Translations under genes and position numbers: made by a program
The notes under the pieces: model-generated
What the model was told of the DNA's origin: nothing
What the model saw: only the letters and a program-made list of their open reading frames with translations
Databases searched by the model: none
Source: an uncultured Flavobacteriaceae bacterium
GTDB taxonomy: Bacteria; Bacteroidota; Bacteroidia; Flavobacteriales; Flavobacteriaceae
Direction: 5' to 3'
NCBI GenBank assembly: GCA_947502495.1
Contig: CANNAC010000003.1
Coordinates: 248,001-312,000 of the forward strand
DNA: 64,000 bases
Shown: in pieces, positions 17,025-25,505 of the stretch
How positions within the stretch are numbered: position 1 is the first letter of the stretch
Layout: every line of letters starts with the position of its first letter

Positions 17025-19298
17025 TTATTTGAAATAATAAGAACCTGACCACTCATAATTCTTATCGTCAATTTTTACGTTATGTTTCGCTTCTTTGGAA
17101 GCATCTGTATTTGCTGTTATAAACAGTTTGGTATTTCCTTTTACATTGGTAATCTGTATTGCGGTATAAGCTTCGGTATCTAAAACCACTTTTAATGCTG
17201 CAATATTGCTATTAGAGTTTACTGCAGATTCTGTCACCGGACTATAATTTCCGTGTGCTTCAATTGCCGAAACAAAAATAGTGTTTTTAGCATTTTTTCG
17301 TCTTAGCATGAAAGCAGCTTCGCGTCTTAAATTAAATTCTGGATCGTTTGCTCCAATTCTAGTAAATAATAATTCATCACTAGTATTGGTTGCAGTTGTT
17401 AAGGTGTAAAACTTCCCTTTATTTAACCAAGATAGTTTACTGTTATTTCTAGACGCTTTTGCAGTTCCTTCTACAAATAGATGTTGATATCCATTTTTGG
17501 TTCCTAAAGGATGTAATGTCTTAGGAGTTTTGTAGTCAAAATTTGTTTGAATTACTTGTCCTAAGAAGTAATACGGAAAATCATATTGATTTGCTTTATC
17601 TGAAATCACTCTCATAATATCTAACATGTATGGCTTCTCAAAATCTTCATCATTTAGAATGGCCATGGTACGAAGCATTTCTGTTCCTGGATAGGCATTA
17701 CTTTCTTTGGCGCTTGCTACTTGTACGTTTTCATTTTCTGAAGAAAAATAGTTTAATACCGAATGATGCTGACTTCCTATTTCATATTTCGCATTAAAAT
17801 GAGAGGTTTCGTTTTGTGTTACCGTATTATGAGCAATGGTTTGTTTTGCCCAAGTCTTGTTTTCTTTTAGATAATTTCCACCACCTTTTTGTTCGATATT
17901 AACAAAACGTGCTAAACCGTAATCTTGAAGAATTTCTTCGCCTTTTTCGTATAACGAATACGACAACTTATCATAATGACCATGACTAGATCCTTGTGCA
18001 GCATATTTAAAAACGAGTTCTATATCTTCATTTCTTAATATAGCAACACCACCTTGTGTCCCATTTGGTCCATCGGAAAGATTAATTGATTTTTTATCGA
18101 AAGGTGTCGCTTTACCATTCTTGATGCCAAGTGCTACAGCAAGACCAGAATCGTCTAATAATACACGGTCTTGTGCAGAAGCGATAGATAATAAACCTGG
18201 GTCTTGTGCACCAAAATGGTATGAAATATCTACTGCTGTAACTAAAGCGCTGGTGTAGTAAGACATTCCTTTTTGGCCATCATTAAGTGGGAAAAAATCA
18301 CCATCGGCATCCGATAAATTCAATAAAGCATTTATGGATTTTAGTAATACACCTTCTTTATATTCAAAAATCTTCAATTCTGGTTTCACGTTATGTAAAC
18401 CTTCCGCAAAAATTAAAAAGGGGTACATCGCGTAACGTTGGTAATATGGTCCTTCATTATAGTAACCATCTGGTGAAAAAGGTTCTTCAATATTCGCTAA
18501 AAAGCCAGCTTTTCCGTCTTTATTTAAAAAGCCTCCATCGTCATCTTTTTCATTCGTATCTAATTTTAAATCTTTAATTCCGTACAAAGCACGATCAATT
18601 AATTCTTGATCATTCATTACTAAACCAATCATTCCAACTGCGGCATTTCCCCAAGTACTATGGTTGTGAACTCTTTGGTAAAATTGCGGACTGTCTATAG
18701 AAATGTGATCTGCAAACGGTTTGAATAAGTTTGTTTCTAGTTTGTTGCGTTCTTCTTCAGATAAATAATTATAGATACAATCGTAAGCCTGACTTACATA
18801 AACTAACCAATTAGAATCGTTTAAACATTGCCAAAATAATTTACCTCTTGCGTACGATCTTGTTTTTGGATGCAATGGTAATGTTTTGTACATCGCTTCA
18901 TATTGCATCAACATATCTTTTACATATTTAGCATATTTTTCGTCGTCTAGAATCTGATACAAAACACCTGCTTTTTGCAAAACGATCATGTTTCGTTTAT
19001 GACGTACATGGGTATAACCACCAGAATAATCTACAGGAATTGGTGTTTCTATTCCTAAAGCAATTTCTGCATCTATTTCCTCTTGAACTGCTTTTAGCGT
19101 ATTGTCAAAAATTGGAATATTACCCAGTTGTGCTCTAATGTCTGTAACGCCTTGTGCAGTTAAAATTAGATTCGGATGTGCTTGCGAGTTAGATACTGTT
19201 GTTTCCACATCGGATACCGTTGTGTTTTCTTTTTTGCATGAAAACGACAGGCATAAAACAAAGACTAAAACAAAGTAAAAAGAGAATTTATTTTTCAT
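17025..19298 (-). CDS. Oligoalginate exolyase, PL17 family
   Basis: A 757-residue lipoprotein (signal with lipobox LSFSCKK). The N-terminal half is an alpha/alpha toroid with the catalytic-site block YQRVHNHSTWGNAAVGMIG (Asn-His pair) and EGPYYQRYAMYPF (Tyr). The C-terminal half is a heparinase II/III-like beta sheet beginning around residue 410, containing GSSHGHYDKLSYSLY and AHNTVTQNETSHF. PL17 enzymes release unsaturated monouronate from oligoalginate in the periplasm. kdgF follows 76 bp downstream. Length matches characterised PL17 enzymes. Confidence 0.95.
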   Translation of the reverse strand: MKNKFSFYFVLVFVLCLSFSCKKENTTVSDVETTVSNSQAHPNLILTAQGVTDIRAQLGNIPIFDNTLKAVQEEIDAEIALGIETPIPVDYSGGYTHVRHKRNMIVLQKAGVLYQILDDEKYAKYVKDMLMQYEAMYKTLPLHPKTRSYARGKLFWQCLNDSNWLVYVSQAYDCIYNYLSEEERNKLETNLFKPFADHISIDSPQFYQRVHNHSTWGNAAVGMIGLVMNDQELIDRALYGIKDLKLDTNEKDDDGGFLNKDGKAGFLANIEEPFSPDGYYNEGPYYQRYAMYPFLIFAEGLHNVKPELKIFEYKEGVLLKSINALLNLSDADGDFFPLNDGQKGMSYYTSALVTAVDISYHFGAQDPGLLSIASAQDRVLLDDSGLAVALGIKNGKATPFDKKSINLSDGPNGTQGGVAILRNEDIELVFKYAAQGSSHGHYDKLSYSLYEKGEEILQDYGLARFVNIEQKGGGNYLKENKTWAKQTIAHNTVTQNETSHFNAKYEIGSQHHSVLNYFSSENENVQVASAKESNAYPGTEMLRTMAILNDEDFEKPYMLDIMRVISDKANQYDFPYYFLGQVIQTNFDYKTPKTLHPLGTKNGYQHLFVEGTAKASRNNSKLSWLNKGKFYTLTTATNTSDELLFTRIGANDPEFNLRREAAFMLRRKNAKNTIFVSAIEAHGNYSPVTESAVNSNSNIAALKVVLDTEAYTAIQITNVKGNTKLFITANTDASKEAKHNVKIDDKNYEWSGSYYFK

Positions 19299-19332
19299 AA
19301 AAAAGATCTATTGAATTGGTAATATAATAAAA

Positions 19333-20100
19333 CTACATATTATAAACACCACCATTAATATCAAGCGTAGCTCCTGTAATAAAACCATCATATTCTGAAG
19401 CTAAAAATAAAACTGCTCGCGCTACGTCGGCAGCATTACCTGCGCGTTGTATTGGTATTCCTGCAGTTGTTGCAGCTGCAGATTCTTTTGTGGTATGTGT
19501 ATTGTGAAACGAAGTACCAAGAATTAGTCCTGGTGAAACCGCGTTTACTCGAGTACCTTGTGCACCTAATTCGGTAGACAACGCACGTGTAAATGTTAAG
19601 ATGGCACCTTTACTGGTAGAGTACACTAAAGATCCTGGATGGCCACCTTTACGTCCTGCAAGGGATGCTAAATTAACAATACTGCTGTTCTCTTGTTTTG
19701 CTAAATATGGTGCTGCTGCTCGTGTAACAAACATCATAGAAGTAAGGTTAATGTCCATTACTTTATGCCAGAATTCCGTTTCCATTTCATTTAGCATTTT
19801 TCTTGCAACTAAGGAACCTGCGTTATTGATAAGTATATCTAAACCTCCAAATGCTTCTACCGTTTTTTCTACCATGGCATTTGCATCGGCTTCTTTTGTT
19901 AAGTCTCCCGATATAGCAACTACTTTTACCCCTTTACTATGTGCATACGCTACTAATTCATTCGCAGTATCTGCACTAGAAAAATAGTGGATAGCAATAT
20001 TAGAACCACTATCTATAAAATGTCTGGTTATGGATTCTCCAATTCCTTGAGCACCTGCTGTGATTAGTATATTTTTACCTGTTAATTTATTATTTGTCAT
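19333..20100 (-). CDS. Second SDR-family oxidoreductase of the locus
   Basis: A 255-residue short-chain dehydrogenase with cofactor motif TAGAQGIGESI, NNAGS, and the catalytic Tyr and Lys in LVYSTSKGAILTF. It ends AVLFLASEYDGFITGATLDINGG. It is diverged from the SDR at 6.6 kb, so it is not a recent copy. It lies between PL17 and a PL7 gene, 13 bp from the latter. It may be an alternative DEH reductase or may act on a different sugar acid handled by the gluconate-type genes upstream. Its substrate is not determined. Confidence 0.82.
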   Translation of the reverse strand: MTNNKLTGKNILITAGAQGIGESITRHFIDSGSNIAIHYFSSADTANELVAYAHSKGVKVVAISGDLTKEADANAMVEKTVEAFGGLDILINNAGSLVARKMLNEMETEFWHKVMDINLTSMMFVTRAAAPYLAKQENSSIVNLASLAGRKGGHPGSLVYSTSKGAILTFTRALSTELGAQGTRVNAVSPGLILGTSFHNTHTTKESAAATTAGIPIQRAGNAADVARAVLFLASEYDGFITGATLDINGGVYNM

Positions 20101-20112
20101 CGTAATTATAAT

Positions 20113-21216
20113 TTATTTTACTTTGTCATTTTTGTTGAAATATCCATCGTTAGATACCGCGTTTTCACTTACCGAAATACTCCCTGTTTTAAACCATACT
20201 TCCGCATAGTTTCCGTCTGCATATTGTTTTGCAACATCGCCACCATGTGTTTCTGCACCAGAACACCAGTTTTTATTTACTTCTGGAGATTTCCCATTGG
20301 TTTGGTTATACGCACCTAATTTAAAAAAGCAACCTTCAGCAGTGTAAGCAGCTTTGCGCTCTACACCATCTTGACCAATTGGTACAAATAATTTTTGTGT
20401 TTGTTCTGGGATATCTGCTTTTGTTGTGTATTCAGATACTAATAAGTTTTTTGTAAATGTTTTTGTTTCATGTCCTTCACTTGTAAAATTTAAGGTCATG
20501 ATACCGTCCTTAACTTCTACTTCATAGCTGAATGCTTCACCAAAAGCGATACCATCTTTAGGTTCTGCAGGATAGGTGTCGGCGGTTTCTCCAACTACTG
20601 AAAAATCATCACCCCAAACAGCGGAAGAATAATCCCATCTTCCTGCATTGTCTTCCCCTTCTGTATTTATTTCATAATGCCAAAAAACAGATCCTTTGGT
20701 ATGTCCTGGGAATTTTTTGTAAAATATTTTAAGCGGTTCGTTTTCATGTTTATCTGCACTATGAATTTGACCAACAACTACTGCATGGGAAGCAGCTACT
20801 CTTGCATCTCCAGTTGCAGAAACATTCATCACTTTAAGTGTTGCAGTTAATTTGTCATTTGCCGTTTCTGGATACCATTTTTTGGTTTGTGCCAATTCGG
20901 TTCTTGTATTATTTGAAGTTCCGTGTGTGCTTCCTGCATTTGGTGCTTTGAAAACTACCCAGTCACCATCACTATCCTTTGCAGTGTAAAAGAAGTCTTT
21001 ATTTTCAAAATCATTTGCAATTCCAACATTAGCACCATTTCCTAAAACTAATTTCCAATCATCGAAAAACGGAATAACATCACTGGCATATACTGTTTTT
21101 TCAATCTCTTTTTCTTCGGTTTTTTCTTCTCCTTTTTTATCTGTGTTCTTGCAGCTATTCATAGTGAAAATGGCACATAAAATACAAAGTGCTATTGTGG
21201 TGGTTTTTTTATTCAT
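20113..21216 (-). CDS. Alginate lyase, PL7-like, lipoprotein (larger subtype)
   Basis: A lipoprotein of about 367 residues. The ATG at 21214-21216 is preferred to the ORF start at 21237, because it begins the signal peptide MNKKTTTIALCILCAIFTMNSCKN. A charged linker rich in K and E (residues 25-45) precedes the catalytic domain. Active-site motifs are TSNNTRTELAQ, VVVGQIHSAD and FFKLGAYNQT. Compared with the PL7 at 9.6 kb it has a longer inserted region (KIFYKKFPGHTKGSVFWHYEIN). It is closely related to the protein at 24.5 kb. PL18, which shares the fold, cannot be fully excluded. Confidence 0.88.
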   Translation of the reverse strand: MNKKTTTIALCILCAIFTMNSCKNTDKKGEEKTEEKEIEKTVYASDVIPFFDDWKLVLGNGANVGIANDFENKDFFYTAKDSDGDWVVFKAPNAGSTHGTSNNTRTELAQTKKWYPETANDKLTATLKVMNVSATGDARVAASHAVVVGQIHSADKHENEPLKIFYKKFPGHTKGSVFWHYEINTEGEDNAGRWDYSSAVWGDDFSVVGETADTYPAEPKDGIAFGEAFSYEVEVKDGIMTLNFTSEGHETKTFTKNLLVSEYTTKADIPEQTQKLFVPIGQDGVERKAAYTAEGCFFKLGAYNQTNGKSPEVNKNWCSGAETHGGDVAKQYADGNYAEVWFKTGSISVSENAVSNDGYFNKNDKVK

Positions 21217-21260
21217 TTTTATATTTTTTAGGTTCATTTTTTTAGGTTCTTAAATACCGA

Positions 21261-22535
21261 TTAGAAATATTCTGTTAAGGCTATAATTCCGTTATACGAA
21301 ATAATCAAAGAAAATAGTAAAGCTGCAGATAAGCCTACATTCACAAAAATACCAGTCGTATATCCTTTCATTATTTTTTTGCTGTTAACCATCATTATAA
21401 TACCAACAATTACTAGAGGTAAAACAAATACATTAAACACTTGTGAAAGTATTTGAATTTCAATAGGATTTGCTCCAAATGCAGGACCAATTAATGCGAC
21501 TAAACAAGCAACTGCAGTAATGATTCTAAACTGACGTGAGTTGGTGTCTAATTCTCCCGATTGATAATCTGCAACTAATAAAGGTGCGATTAATAAACAG
21601 GGAAAGATAGAAGACAAACCAGCACTTAATGCTCCGAAAAAGAAAATAGTAACGGCCCATTTACCAGCAACGGGCTCTAATGTATTTGCCATATCTAATA
21701 CATGGGTTACTTCTTTACCTTGATAAAACAAAGCACCTGCAGCAACAGCCATGATAACACCGCTAATTACAAAAATTAAAATGGCAGCTGTAATCGCATC
21801 CTTTTTTTGCTGATCTAAATTTTTGATAGTCCATCCTTTTCCTTTTACAAAAAGAGGTCTAGATAAAAATGTAGCCGAAGCCATAGTGGTACCAACAAAA
21901 GCAGCAACTAACATTTTACCGCCAACCACATCTGGTATTGTTGGTATTAATCCTTTTACAACATCTATTGGAAGTGGTTGTACAAAGCATAAAGAAAGTA
22001 CAAACGATATTCCCATTAAGGTTACAAAAATGACAAGTATTTTTTCGAAGAAAGTATACTTACCAACCAACATTAAAAGGTAAAAAGTAACGATAATTAC
22101 AATGGCTGTTATTAAAACCGTTTCATATTTATGAGTAGCTAAACCTTCAAAGTTTATGGATAAGATTTCGAAAATAATATTGGAAGAGATTCCTAAAATT
22201 CCCATTAAGGAATTCCATTGCCCAAACGTAATACCAATTATAATTAATATGGCTAGAATTTTTCCGTATTTAAAGTGTTTTTTAAATCCGTAAAGGGCAG
22301 TTTCGCCAGTTAATAAGGCGTAATTACCATAAGAAAACATTAAAATACCAGAAAACAAACAACTTAATAAAAGGACCCAAAGTAGTTGCATGTTAAACTT
22401 ACTTCCTGCAACAATCATAGAGGTAACACTACCTGTACCAATAGTATAACCAATTGCGAAAATACCAGGGCCAAACCCTAATATTAATGCGATAATTTTT
22501 TTGAGAAATGATTTTTTAGGTTGCGTTACGTCCAT
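21261..22535 (-). CDS. Divergent NRAMP-fold transporter
   Basis: A 424-residue membrane protein with about 11 helices and the NRAMP/LeuT-like pattern, beginning GFGPGIFAIGYTIGTGSVTSMIVAGSKF. In canonical NRAMP metal transporters helix 1 carries DPGN and helix 6 MPH. Here the matching places read TGSV and MASA, so the Asp and Asn metal ligands are missing. It lies between 6-phosphogluconate dehydrogenase and a PL7 gene. A metal role is therefore doubtful, and transport of a sugar acid, or of a metal needed by the lyases, are open alternatives. Confidence 0.78.
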   Translation of the reverse strand: MDVTQPKKSFLKKIIALILGFGPGIFAIGYTIGTGSVTSMIVAGSKFNMQLLWVLLLSCLFSGILMFSYGNYALLTGETALYGFKKHFKYGKILAILIIIGITFGQWNSLMGILGISSNIIFEILSINFEGLATHKYETVLITAIVIIVTFYLLMLVGKYTFFEKILVIFVTLMGISFVLSLCFVQPLPIDVVKGLIPTIPDVVGGKMLVAAFVGTTMASATFLSRPLFVKGKGWTIKNLDQQKKDAITAAILIFVISGVIMAVAAGALFYQGKEVTHVLDMANTLEPVAGKWAVTIFFFGALSAGLSSIFPCLLIAPLLVADYQSGELDTNSRQFRIITAVACLVALIGPAFGANPIEIQILSQVFNVFVLPLVIVGIIMMVNSKKIMKGYTTGIFVNVGLSAALLFSLIISYNGIIALTEYF

Positions 22536-22562
22536 AGTATATGTTGGTTTGGTTAATTCGTT

Positions 22563-23963
22563 TTATTTCCAGTTGGTGTGGTGGCTTTTTACACCATCAT
22601 CATCTAATCTTTTATAGGTGTGTGCTCCAAAATAATCCCGTTGTGCTTGTATGATATTTGCGGAAGAATTTTCTGTTGTAATTCCGTTAAAAAAGTGAAT
22701 AGATTCCCCTAAACTAGGTGCTGTAATATCATTAAGAATACATTGCGACACTACTTTTTTTGCGGAAGGTTTATATTGCTTTATTGATGCTATTAATTGC
22801 GTATTGGTTAATATGTTTGTTGTCTCTTTAAAGACGGCAACCAATTCTTCCATTAAAGTGGATCTTATGATGCAACCATTCGTCCAGATTCTAGCAATTT
22901 CACTTAGGTTTAAATCCCATGAGAATTTATTGGAAGCTTCCGCAATGAGTTTAAATCCTTGATAGTGATTTATAATTCTTGCAAATTGATAGGCTTCTAA
23001 AACTTCAATGGAAGTCACCTTTAAATCGGAAGTATTTTCGCTTTTAAAATGCTTGTTTAATTGAATTCGTTCTTCTTTGTAAAACGAAATATAACGAGAG
23101 AATAGGGCAGAAGCAATTAATGTACTTGGTACACCAAGTTCTGCGGAAGCAATAGTTGTCCAGTTTCCTGTACCTTTATTTCCTGCTTTATCCAGAATCT
23201 TTTTTACTAGCCAATCGTTGCCTTCCTTTTTTCTTAGAATATCTATGGTTATTTCTAGCAAGTAACTATCTGCTGTGCTTTTCCAAGTTTCTAAGGTATT
23301 TGCAATCTCGTCTAGATTTTGCCCGGAAGCTTCTAAAATAGTACAAACCTCAGCAAGCAATTGCATTTCTACATACTCTACGCCATTGTGTACCATTTTT
23401 ATAAAATGACCACTTCCTTCTGGTCCAACATAGGTGCAACATGGTAAATTGTTTTTGTCTTTTGCTGCAATTTTATCCAGAAAGGGCTTCACATTATTAT
23501 ACGCTTCTACATCGCCACTTGGCATTATAGAAGGACCTTTTAATGCACCTTCTTCACCTCCCGAAACACCAGTTCCTATAAAGTGAATGCCTTTAGATTT
23601 TAAATAGTCACCACGTTCTTTTGTTTTTAAATAATTGGAGTTTCCGCCATCAATTAAAATATCGTTTTTTGATAAATGCGGAAGGAGATCTTCAATAACA
23701 TAATCTATAGTTTTTCCTGCATTCACCATGAGCATTATTTTTCTTGGTGTTTGCAAAGCGTTCACAAAAGCGGAAATATCATCAAAAGCAGCAGCTTCAG
23801 ATAATTCAGGATGGTTTGTTTTAAAATCTTTAGCAACATCTACTTCAACACCATCTACATGTCTATTAAACATGGCGATTTTAAATCCGTTGTTAGCTAG
23901 ATTTCTACATAGGCTTTTTCCCATGACGCCTAAACCAAATAATCCAAATGCTGATTTATCCAT
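22563..23963 (-). CDS. gnd: 6-phosphogluconate dehydrogenase (decarboxylating)
   Basis: A 466-residue enzyme giving ribulose-5-phosphate, CO2 and NADPH from 6-phosphogluconate. Seen in order: Rossmann motif GLFGLGVMGKSLCRNL, GVSGGEEGALKGPSIMPSGD, catalytic KMVHNGVEYVEMQLLAE, and the C-terminal QAQRDYFGAHTYKR. Length is normal. It overlaps the gluconokinase gene by 8 bp, so the two are translationally linked. Finding it inside an alginate locus is unusual, since alginate catabolism runs through KDPG and does not need it. Confidence 0.95.
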   Translation of the reverse strand: MDKSAFGLFGLGVMGKSLCRNLANNGFKIAMFNRHVDGVEVDVAKDFKTNHPELSEAAAFDDISAFVNALQTPRKIMLMVNAGKTIDYVIEDLLPHLSKNDILIDGGNSNYLKTKERGDYLKSKGIHFIGTGVSGGEEGALKGPSIMPSGDVEAYNNVKPFLDKIAAKDKNNLPCCTYVGPEGSGHFIKMVHNGVEYVEMQLLAEVCTILEASGQNLDEIANTLETWKSTADSYLLEITIDILRKKEGNDWLVKKILDKAGNKGTGNWTTIASAELGVPSTLIASALFSRYISFYKEERIQLNKHFKSENTSDLKVTSIEVLEAYQFARIINHYQGFKLIAEASNKFSWDLNLSEIARIWTNGCIIRSTLMEELVAVFKETTNILTNTQLIASIKQYKPSAKKVVSQCILNDITAPSLGESIHFFNGITTENSSANIIQAQRDYFGAHTYKRLDDDGVKSHHTNWK

Positions 23964-24447
23964 TAATTTGTGCTTTTATCTTTTTTATAATATTTTCTGG
24001 TGTCAACGCTATATCGATTTTCAAAGCATCTTTAGGTTCTTCTAAAGTATCAAACTGTGATTGTAATAATTCGGAAGGCATAAAGTGATCTGGCCTCTTA
24101 TTCACTCTATTGTAAATCTGATTAAAATCACCACTTAAATACACCCATTTTGTTTGGGCTTCCAGATCTAAACATAAGGTGTCTCGATACTTTTGCTTTA
24201 AAGCAGAACACACAAGGACGCAACTATTTTTAGTCAGTTGCTTTTTCGCTAAATCATTTAATGTCTCTAACCAGCCTTGTCTATCGGCATCATTTAAAGG
24301 TTGTCCGCTAGACATTTTTTTAATGTTAGCCTCTGGATGAAAATCGTCACCATCAAAAAAAGGAATGTTTAATTCTTGGGCAAGTAGTTTTCCGATAGTG
24401 CTTTTACCACAACCGGAAACTCCCATTATAAATATTACTTTTTTCAT
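23956..24447 (-). CDS. gntK: Gluconokinase
   Basis: A 163-residue P-loop kinase (IMGVSGCGKSTIGKLLA) with gluconokinase blocks FFDGDDFHPEANIKKMSSGQPLNDADRQGWLETL and VYLSGDFNQIYNRVNKRPDHFMPSELLQSQFDTLE. It makes 6-phosphogluconate from gluconate and ATP. Its end overlaps the gnd start by 8 bp, so substrate passes directly to the next enzyme. It is 10 bp downstream of a PL7 gene. The family is narrow in substrate, but activity on another aldonate cannot be ruled out. Confidence 0.93.
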   Translation of the reverse strand: MKKVIFIMGVSGCGKSTIGKLLAQELNIPFFDGDDFHPEANIKKMSSGQPLNDADRQGWLETLNDLAKKQLTKNSCVLVCSALKQKYRDTLCLDLEAQTKWVYLSGDFNQIYNRVNKRPDHFMPSELLQSQFDTLEEPKDALKIDIALTPENIIKKIKAQING

Positions 24448-24457
24448 CTGTTAGATG

Positions 24458-25480
24458 TTAATTTTTTGGTGGTGTACTTTCGCCTACAGTCGCATTTTTA
24501 AACCAAACTTCGGTGTAACTTCCGTTAGCGTATTGTTTTACGATATCGCCATCGTAGGTTTCAGACCCTGTTTTAATATTCGCTTGATTATAGGCGCCTT
24601 GTTTGAAATAATTAATTTCACCAGCATAAGCGATTTCTCTTTCTACACCAACCGTTCTTCTTGAAGAATACCCATCAATAATCTGTTGTGGAATTTGTGC
24701 TTTTGTAGCGAAATCGGACTTCAGTAAGTTTTTTGTAAAGGTGATGGTCTCATGTCCTTCACTTGTAAAAGTTAAATACATCATACCTTTATAAATATTT
24801 ACCTCGTAGCTAAATTCTTCACCTAATGCAATCCCATCTTCTGGTTCTGCGGGACTTGTAGTTGCATTGTCGCCAACTTGAGAAAAATCATAACCCCAAA
24901 CTGCTGTAGAGTAATCCCATCTTCCAGAGTTGTCTCCTTTGGTGTTTATTTCATAGTTCCAAAAAACGGAACCTTTTGTATGACCTGGGAATTTTTTATA
25001 GTAAATTTTTAAAGGCTCATTTTCATGTCCTTCATCACTATGAATTTGTCCAACGACTACAGAATAGGCAGATGAAATATCTGCATTTCCTGTGGTAGAA
25101 ACGTGTTGTACTTTAAGTGTTCCTGTTAGTTTTCCGCCAGTTTCTGGAATCCAATGTGCTTTTTCACCAAGTTCTGTTCTTGTGTTGCTAGATGTTTTTG
25201 AAGTGATACCAGAGTTTGGTGTTTTGTATACTACCCAATCCGTTTTACCATCATTTTCTACATAAAAGAAGTCGTCTTTTTGGAAGTTTACTAAATCATC
25301 CACGTAAGTTCCATCTCCTAAAAGGATTTTCCATTTGTCCATAAATGGAATGACGTCACTTGGATATTTTGTTGCCTGTGTCGTTTCCTTTTCAACAGGT
25401 GCTTCTGAAGTAGTTTTCGTATTATTTTTACATCCAACGATTAGTAGAAGCGTAAAAATTGTAAATAGTGATTTTTTCAT
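24458..25480 (-). CDS. Alginate lyase, PL7-like, lipoprotein (larger subtype, second copy)
   Basis: A 340-residue lipoprotein (FTLLLIVGCKNN) with the same layout as the 20.1-kb protein. It has VIPFMDKWKILLGDG at the start of the domain, SSNTRTELGEKAHW, VVVGQIHSDEGHENEPLKIYYKKFPGHTKGS, and YFKQGAYNQANI. The two proteins match over most of their length and look like an old duplication. The shared motifs give the Arg, Gln-His and Tyr of the PL7 active cleft. It lies 25 bp after the PL6 gene and 10 bp before gntK. Confidence 0.88.
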   Translation of the reverse strand: MKKSLFTIFTLLLIVGCKNNTKTTSEAPVEKETTQATKYPSDVIPFMDKWKILLGDGTYVDDLVNFQKDDFFYVENDGKTDWVVYKTPNSGITSKTSSNTRTELGEKAHWIPETGGKLTGTLKVQHVSTTGNADISSAYSVVVGQIHSDEGHENEPLKIYYKKFPGHTKGSVFWNYEINTKGDNSGRWDYSTAVWGYDFSQVGDNATTSPAEPEDGIALGEEFSYEVNIYKGMMYLTFTSEGHETITFTKNLLKSDFATKAQIPQQIIDGYSSRRTVGVEREIAYAGEINYFKQGAYNQANIKTGSETYDGDIVKQYANGSYTEVWFKNATVGESTPPKN

Positions 25481-25505
25481 TTATTGATTCGTTTTAGCGT
25501 TTCGA

